A DNA stretch of 64,000 bases from Scilla litardierei (taxonomy: Eukaryota; Streptophyta; Magnoliopsida; Asparagales; Asparagaceae): contig CM061140.1 in the NCBI GenBank assembly GCA_030789695.1, forward strand, positions 84,010,422 to 84,074,421, read 5' to 3'. Of this stretch, positions 57,430 through 64,000 are shown one piece after another. Positions within the stretch are counted from its first letter, which is position 1. Every line of letters starts with the position of its first letter. Below the pieces are notes generated by a model. It worked only from the letters and a program-made list of their open reading frames with translations. It made no database searches and was not told the origin of the DNA. The position numbers and the translations under genes were made by a program.

Positions 57430-59201
57430 TGTTGGATCTTGTGGATGGAAAACAACACTAGAAGGGGGGTTGAATAGTGTTGTGGAAAAAAACTTTTCAC
57501 AAATGAATACTACAAAAATAACTTCCCTTCCAATGTTGCCTAAGAAACCAAGTAGAGTGATCTACACTTGGTCCTTAATCAACACGATTAATCTCCAAAT
57601 AAAGATAAGATAGTATATAAACAATAATGATAAAAGGAGTAATGATAACAAAATAGATCTCACAACGGAATGAAATATAAACTTGCAATAATATACTTAA
57701 GCGACGGAATGTAAATGCAAGTAAATAAATAACAATCGCAAACACACAGATTTTTATCCTGGTTCCCCACAACCTGGGTACATCCAGTCCCCGAAACTCT
57801 TGTCGGGCTTTAATCCACTATTATCGGTAAATACTACAATCCACCTCCCGCCAAGAGGATTTACAACCACCTTACCTACAACAAGGATTTTCCCTTGCCT
57901 CAAAACCCGAGCACTTTTTCATGCCTCACAAACTGAGGACTTTCACAAACTCCTTGCCTACAACAAGGATTTCCAACATCCTTATCACCAAGGGACTCAA
58001 AGTAAGATCAGATCCAATACACCAAAATGAATTAGTGGAGTTTGGTTTTTACACCCACAAAACCTATAGCCAAGTAAGAATACTGCAATTAGTGCTCTAA
58101 GTGGCTTATATGAAATTCTCCTTTGATCACACAAAGAATATTGAAATAATTCGTTGTGATCAAGAAGAGATGTTTTCAAAAATCCTTTAAGAGAATTAAA
58201 ATCAAAGTAGAAGGAGTTTGAATGACCAATTAACAATAGCAAAAAATTATTGATCTTAAAAAGATATAGAAATGAAAACAATAAGATCAGAATTTAAAAA
58301 CAGTTGGCTATGAAAAACTTGAGAGCGATGAGAATTTAGAGAGCTTGAATTTGCTTGAGAGAATTTGAACTTTGCTTAAGAATGAAAAATTGGTGAGAAA
58401 AAAAGATCTCAATGCTTCTCTATTTATAGAGCCAAAAGAGAATTCAAAAGATTTCAAATTGAGTTTGACTTTTCGCCCAAAATTCAAGCTAGGAATAAAT
58501 GGGAGAGGAAATCAAGGAATTCTGGTCGAGCACAGCTGGTAGTCGACTCCCAGAGAAGGTAGTCGACTCTCGGAGAGTTTTTAGGAAAAAATCTGCTACA
58601 ATGGTAGTTAACTCCCTAACTTTGGTAGTCGACTCCCAGAGTACAAATTTCAGGAAGAAGGCAGAAATCTGGGTAGTGAACTACTGTGTGTTTGTAGTTG
58701 ACTACAAGTTTAAAACTTAGCTTCTATGGAAAATATGCTCTCAAATAAGTTTAAAACAAGTTTAAAAAACATTTTAGAAAAACATTTTTTGTATGTGCAT
58801 ATTCTTATTAGCTTTGACATAATCCTAAGAAAATGGAAAGCAACTCACACACTAGACACTATGAAGAACTTGAAGCCATGCTTGAGCTTGATCTTGTTGC
58901 ATATGTTTCGCTTAAATTTGAGCTCCTCATTAGCTTGAGCTTGAGCACATACTTTGAGCTTCATTTTTTTGCTCTTCTTGTGCTTGAACTGAAGCTTTAT
59001 AATGTAGACGTTGAATTGCGAGGTAAATTCATCTTCATCTTTCAAGAGTGTGGTTGAAGTTCTTCTTCTCAGATTATGCTTTGAGCTTCACTTAGCTTAT
59101 TTGCACAACCTACACATCTAAAATAATATGATTAGTACATTAACAACACTTGGTGTGATCATCATCAAAACCACGTTGGTGTGGGACTAGATTTTCCAAC
59201 A
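57430..59201 (-). repeat. Copia 3' LTR
   Basis: On minus it starts TGTTGGAAAATC after the PPT. It contains repeated GGTAGTCGACTCCC-type motifs (58535-58640). Confidence 0.9.
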
Positions 59202-59216
59202 CTCTCCCCCTTTTTG
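59202..59216 (-). promoter_or_regulatory. Copia polypurine tract
   Basis: AAAAAGGGGGAGAG on minus directly before the LTR. Confidence 0.88.
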
Positions 59217-59702
59217 ATGATGACACCCAAATGAAAAACATATGAATAATATGATTAGAAAAACAATGAGTAAGTGTACTTACTCCCCCTACTTAGATGT
59301 TGTTATTATGCATTCATGTTTTTGCTTGCTTTTCACTTTTCTCCCCCTTGTCATCATAAAAAATAAAATAGTATACATGTCAAGTGGAAAAAAAATTTAC
59401 ATAGGCTCCCCCTCAAAGTTTGATCATTGAAGTTGGGTCTCCTTCTTAATACATGCATAATATTTTTGATTCTCCCCTTGAAAATGTGCATGTTCTTTGG
59501 GATCTTTGGGCAAGCAATTTATTCCCTTCAAATATGAGAGTACCTACAAAAATCAAAATTTGTTACACTTTTCTTTCGAGTACATGGGGTTAAAGATATT
59601 ATTAACGAAATCAATTAAATGATATTCAATATGCCTTAAATTTGAGTATCCTAAAAATATACAATAAGGATAGATACTCAACATTATTGGGTTCATGCAA
59701 GA

Positions 59703-60920
59703 TCATCCAATAGGAACCCAAACCCATTTAGGATTTGTTTTTCTAGCATACAAAGAATTTCTAGAATTATACATATTCATCAAAATATTATGGATATGTT
59801 CATTTCTATCAATCAAACTCAAATTCTTTGGTACCCAACACATATTATCATGTAATCTACGCATGGACATAGAATTATTCTTAGCATATGGATGCATAGT
59901 CATATGATTAGTAGAATCCAACTTAAGGATGGAACTATTAGAAACATTGGATTTCATCAATTTATTGCATGCAATCTTACCATACATGAAAGCATATTTA
60001 TTTCTAGCAACATTAGCATGCATATTCTTTCTAACATGATTCTCTTTGTCTCTAACAACATTCTTAATCATGGAATCATGTTTGCATGAGGAAAAAGTAT
60101 TCAAGCTAGCATTGTGCTTGAAATTATCAAATTTAGAAACAATCTCTTCATGCATACTTTTACGCATAGACAAATCACTAAACAACAAATCAATTCTACC
60201 ATTAATGCTATTACATTCATTCATAAGTAGAGAATTTTCTACTACTAGTCTATCATTATCAATTCTCAATTGTTCAATAATAGACTTAGCATTATTCAAT
60301 CTTTCAAGAGATTCATCATGCACAAGATTTAAACATTCATAATCATTCAATGGAGCATTATGCTCACTTTTCAACTTATCATGATCAACACGAAGAGAAT
60401 TATGATATCTCTTTAAACCCCTATGATCATGCTTTAAAGATCTAAATTTACATTTCAATGATTTATAATCTTTAACTAAATCATTATAAGCATGAAGTAA
60501 ATCATTATTTTCATCTTCATTACAAGAGGGGGAGTTTACCTCATCGTTTGTTTGTGCCATGTAGCAAGCAAAAGAACCTTCTCTTTCTTTATTGGAGGAT
60601 GAATCTTTAGAGGTGGATTCCTTAAACTTTTCTGTGATGTGCCATAGTTGATGCGTCGTAGTAGCTCCTGACAGAAGACTAATAATTTTGTTACTCAAAA
60701 AACTTTGAGTATATCCAATTACCTCTCCATCTTTCATTTCCATTTCTTCTTCCTCTTTTGTCCACTGTGACTCGGGTGTGGTAGGTGGGTGATATGGCTT
60801 CTCCACAAATCTCCACAAGTTGATGTCTTTGGATTGAATGTAGACTTTCATCCTTCCTTTCCAACCGTCATAATTTGATCCGTCGAAGATATGTGGAAGT
60901 TGTCTTCTTGTTGACGCCAT
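59703..60920 (-). CDS. Copia gag without zinc knuckle
   Basis: An uninterrupted frame of about 405 codons from MASTRRQLPHIFDGSNYDGW. The N-terminal capsid-like region includes WKGRMKVYIQSKDINLWRFV and a shortened UBN2-like part (SGATTTHQLWHITEKFKEST). It is joined straight to a long Lys/Asp/Asn-rich coiled-coil-like region (DEVNSPSCNEDENNDLLHAY onward). It ends in TNPKWVWVPIG and a stop. In SIRE-type gag a CCHC zinc knuckle normally lies between these parts; none is present, so an in-frame deletion is inferred. The start is chosen because the ATG lies just downstream of the PBS. Intact reading frame suggests recent activity or selection. Confidence 0.82.
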   Translation of the reverse strand: MASTRRQLPHIFDGSNYDGWKGRMKVYIQSKDINLWRFVEKPYHPPTTPESQWTKEEEEMEMKDGEVIGYTQSFLSNKIISLLSGATTTHQLWHITEKFKESTSKDSSSNKEREGSFACYMAQTNDEVNSPSCNEDENNDLLHAYNDLVKDYKSLKCKFRSLKHDHRGLKRYHNSLRVDHDKLKSEHNAPLNDYECLNLVHDESLERLNNAKSIIEQLRIDNDRLVVENSLLMNECNSINGRIDLLFSDLSMRKSMHEEIVSKFDNFKHNASLNTFSSCKHDSMIKNVVRDKENHVRKNMHANVARNKYAFMYGKIACNKLMKSNVSNSSILKLDSTNHMTMHPYAKNNSMSMRRLHDNMCWVPKNLSLIDRNEHIHNILMNMYNSRNSLYARKTNPKWVWVPIG

Positions 60921-60931
60921 CTTGTAACCTC

Positions 60932-60943
60932 GCTTTGATACCA
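60932..60943 (-). promoter_or_regulatory. Copia primer-binding site
   Basis: TGGTATCAAAGC on minus, one base from the initiator-Met consensus. Confidence 0.9.
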
Positions 60944-60945
60944 AG

Positions 60946-62699
60946 TGTTGGATCCTATAGATGGAAAACAATACTAGAAGGGGGGCTGAATAGTGTTGTG
61001 AAAAAAACCCTCAACAAATGAATACCACAAAAATATCTTCCCTTCCAATGTTTCCTAAGGAACCAAGTAGAGTGATCTACGCTTTGTCCTTAATCAACAT
61101 GATTGATCTCCAAATAAAGATAAGATAGTATATAAACAATAATGATCAAAAGAGTAATGATAACAGAATAGATCTCACAGCGGAATAAAATATAAACTTG
61201 CAATAATATACTTAAGCAGCGGAATGTAAATACAAGTAAATAAATAACAATCACAAACACACAGATTTTTATCCTGGTTCCCCATAACCTGAGTACGTCC
61301 AGTCCCCGAAACTCTTTTCAGGCTTTAATCCACTATTATCGATAAACAGTACAAACCACCTCCCGCCAAGAGGATTTACAACCACCTTGTCTACAACAAG
61401 GATTTTTCCTTGCCTCACAACCCGAGGACTTTTCCTTGCCTCACAATCCGATGATTTTCACAAACTCCTTGCCTATAACAAGGATTTCCAACACCTTTAT
61501 CACCAAGGGACTCAAAGTAAGATCAGATCCAATACACCACAATGAATTAATGAAGATTGGTTTTTACACCCACAAAACCTATAGCCAAGTAAGAATATTG
61601 CAATTAGTGCTCTAATGGAGATTAGCTTATAGGAAATTCTCCTTTGATCACAAAAAGAATATTGAATTAATCCGTTATGATCAAGAAGAGATGTTTTTAA
61701 AAATACTTTAAGAGAATCTACTATCAAAGTAGAAGGATTTTGAAAGACCAATTAACAATAGCAAAAAATTATTGATCGTAAAAAGAAATAGAAATGAAAA
61801 CTATAAGATCAGAATTTAAAAACAGTTGGCTATGAAAAACTTAAGAGCGATGAGAATTTAGAGAGCTTGAGTTTGCTTGAGAGAATTTGAACTTTGCTCA
61901 AGAATGAAAAATTGGTGAGAAAAAAGATTTCAAGGCTTCTCTATTTATAGAGCCAAAAGACAATTCAAAAGATTTCAAATTGAGTTTGACTTTTAGCCCA
62001 AAAATCAAGCTAGGAATAAATGGGAGAGAAAATCAAGGAATTATGGTCGAGCATAGCTGGTAGTCGACTCCCAGAGGAGGTAGTCGACTCCCAGAGAGTT
62101 TTAAAAAACTCTGCTACATTGGTAGTCGACTCCCTAACTTTGGTAGTCGACTCCCAGAGTACAAATTTCAGGGAGAAGGCAGAAATCAGGGTAACTACTG
62201 GGTGTTTGTAGTTGACTACAAGTTTAAAACTTAGCTTCTATGGAAAATATGCTCTAAAATAAGTTTAAAACAAGTTTAAAAAAAATTTTGTGTGTGCATA
62301 TTCTTATTGACTTTGATATAATCCTAAGAAAATGGAAAGCAACTCACTCACTAGACATTATGAAGAACTTGAAGCCATGCTTGAGCTTGATCTTGTTGCA
62401 TATGCTTCGCTTGAATTTGAGCTCTTCTTTATCTTGAGCTTGAACACATACTTGAGCTTCATCTTTGAGCTCTTCTTATGCTTGAACTAAAGCTTTAGAA
62501 TGTAGATGTTGAATTGCGAGCTAAATTCATCTTCATCTTCTAAGAGTGTGGTTGAAGTTCTTCTTCTCGGATTAAGCTTTGAGCTTCACTTAGCTTATTT
62601 GCACAACCTACACATCTTAAATTATTTGATTAGTACATTAACAACATTTGGTCTGATCACCATCAAAACCACTTTGGGGTGGGACTAGATTTTCCAACA
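60946..62699 (-). repeat. Copia 5' LTR
   Basis: Close partner of 57430-59201, with the same GGTAGTCGACTCCC motif group at 62060-62150. Confidence 0.9.
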
Positions 62700-62731
62700 C
62701 CTATCAGGTTGACACCCATCGTCCTTTGTAG

Positions 62732-62905
62732 GTTACAGGTGGATGCCTACGCGGGATGCTCGGAGGAGCGTTACTGGAGCCTGATGGAGTTTATGCCATC
62801 AAGCTGCTAGTTGAGTCACGAAAGGAGCAGGAAGAACAGCTGCATGCTCCTCTGGATATCCTTGATCCACCTTTTGATCACGTGAATCCTACTCCAGTAG
62901 TGTAA
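62732..62905 (+). pseudogene. C-terminal coding piece, intact paralogue of 31277-31450
   Basis: After TCCTTTGTAG the frame reads LRGMLGGALLEPDGV, later VESRKEQEEQLHAPLDILDP and a TAA at 62903-62905. It is open throughout, unlike the copy at 31277. The 3' flank also matches 31451-31540 (CTCTTGATAGTGAGGGAGAG versus a similar block at 31490). Whether it is a retroelement protein or a host gene fragment is not clear. Confidence 0.5.
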
Positions 62906-63162
62906 ATATTTTATTTTCTTTCTAGGATAGTAGAATGAATAAACTTGCATCCTCTTGATAGTGAGGGAGAGCGTATTATGATTTCTTGTTCTTCCCTAGT
63001 TTTCAAAATAAATCATTAAATCCCACCTCCATGAAACGCACCCATATCATCATGACCCAACACCCACCACATGATTCAATGCACATTCTTTCCCTTTGTG
63101 TCACAATTTTATGACTCCAACACCCATACCCCCCACCCATACACCATAGCTTTCATTTTATT
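62906..63162. other. 3' flank of the coding relic
   Basis: AT/CA-rich, with no gene. Left flank of the next LTR. Confidence 0.4.
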
Positions 63163-64000
63163 TGACACGTCCTGCTCCCCAGGATACCCTCGAAGTACGA
63201 ATCTGTCATAGGTATTCCCAAAGAGGCGAGGGTGAAGAAGAAAGAGAATGAAGAGAGAAGAGAAGTACATCAGAAATCAACATTCCACTGCGCACGTGCT
63301 AGGAAGTACACGTAATGCTCCATCATAGAAACAATAAGAGATCAGATGGTAAAGTCCAACATCTTATATTATTAATACAAAAGTACATATTTATATACAT
63401 TATATCTACACAGGGGTACAAAAGGGGAATAACAAAAAAGAGAACTCCCAACCCATAAAAGGAAAACGTGTCCACACACCGTATAACTCACTCCCTAGTC
63501 AACCCTAGTCTACCCTTGATCTGGGAACACACTCTTGAGTCGGGTCCTGCTCTGACTGCTCTACTCCTACTACTGAAAAACATAAATGGGGCACGTTAAC
63601 GCATGACCCAGTATGAAAATATAACTATCCTAGGTTGGGTCTAGTCTCAGATTGGTCCACCTAACCAATGGTTTGTCTACTAAGGGTACACATGTCCACA
63701 GGTTTAATGTATAAAATAAGTAAAACATGGCATGTCCTACATGTGCTGAAATGTAAAGCTGATGAACAGAAAAGCATTAAGTAACAGCATTCATATGCTA
63801 CATGGCATTAATCTTGGAATTTGTATCTAATTAAAATTTGGAAGTATCGGTAAATTGCAGGACACTAAGGAGCTGGAATTCACCCAGGGTTGGTGAACAC
63901 AGTGTTATCCCTATCAGTGACATAAGCACTGTAGGAGCCTCTTGTAACTGATATGATCATATTTCACACTTTATTTCTACATATTTCCATGCTAGATCGA
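63163..64000 (+). repeat. Gypsy LTR start, cut by window end
   Basis: Begins TGACACGTCCTGCTCCCC and parallels 35507 onward (GAAGTACGAATC, GGTATTCCCA, CACGTGCTAGGAAGTAC, GTAATGCTCC). Same family as the solo LTR at 35507-56527. Confidence 0.7.

Larger units (their letters stand above)
57430..62699 (-). mobile_element. Gag-only Ty1/copia element, complete with LTRs
   Basis: LTRs at 57430-59201 and 60946-62699 (about 1.77 and 1.75 kb), CCTAT duplications at 57425-57429 and 62700-62704, PBS and PPT all in place. The internal region (59202-60945) has only gag, so protease, integrase and RT must come from elsewhere. Long LTRs and the gag type suggest the SIRE/Maximus branch. Confidence 0.9.

Noticed and set aside
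58499..59057. Plus frames inside the copia LTRs
   Set aside because: Antisense to the element's transcription, not conserved between the two LTRs (compare 62020-62211), no motif.

Overview
This looks like intergenic DNA from the nuclear genome of a flowering plant with a repeat-rich genome. I recognise no host gene, tRNA or rRNA. Almost all of the 64 kb is transposable elements nested inside each other: Ty3/gypsy (Athila-type, Tat-type and a chromovirus-like non-autonomous group), Ty1/copia, one L1-type LINE, one small Helitron and one very small LTR element. Lineage names rest on protein motifs, primer-binding sites (PBS) and polypurine tracts (PPT) read by eye. No database search was run.

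Layout. (1) 1-1829: 3' part of a large LTR, called LTR0. (2) 2016-15067: a solo copia LTR (flanked by CTCTT) split by an Athila element on the minus strand (2743 to about 12546; target duplication GAGAC). The right end carries a repeated piece of the copia LTR and a solo Athila LTR (12757-14488). (3) 15266-19024: another Athila-type LTR family arranged internal-LTR-internal-LTR with only about 170 bp of internal sequence. It abuts a broken Tat element (19025 to about 24195, minus) whose LTR holds a 602 bp Helitron. (4) 25086-31981: Athila-type LTR and 3' internal region, a copia 5' LTR with a gag stub, a plus-strand coding relic and a copia LTR end. (5) About 32243 to 63162: a plus-strand Athila-like element whose LTR contains a 742 bp TRIM-like element. 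Its internal region is interrupted by a gypsy solo LTR (35507-56527), itself interrupted by a large non-autonomous LTR element (36961-55061). That element holds a LINE (37151-42701) and a related solo LTR (46606-49862). A gag-only copia element (57430-62699) sits further right. (6) 63163-64000: start of another gypsy LTR, cut by the window end.

Nearly every insertion could be bounded by its target-site duplication: CTCTT, GAGAC, CACAA, AAACT, CTTGG, CCTAT, GATGG/GACGG, and an 11-13 bp repeat for the LINE. This gives a firm relative order of events.

The most unusual signal is in the four copies of the large (about 3.3 kb) LTR family. Each carries a 10-11 bp hairpin, then four tandem units of about 55-60 bp that each contain two mini-hairpins, then a 12-13 bp hairpin, then a short acidic reading frame. 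The hairpin stems change between units and copies by paired substitutions that keep base pairing, as expected if a structured RNA (or DNA cruciform) is under selection. I know of no described element with this architecture, but I could not search.
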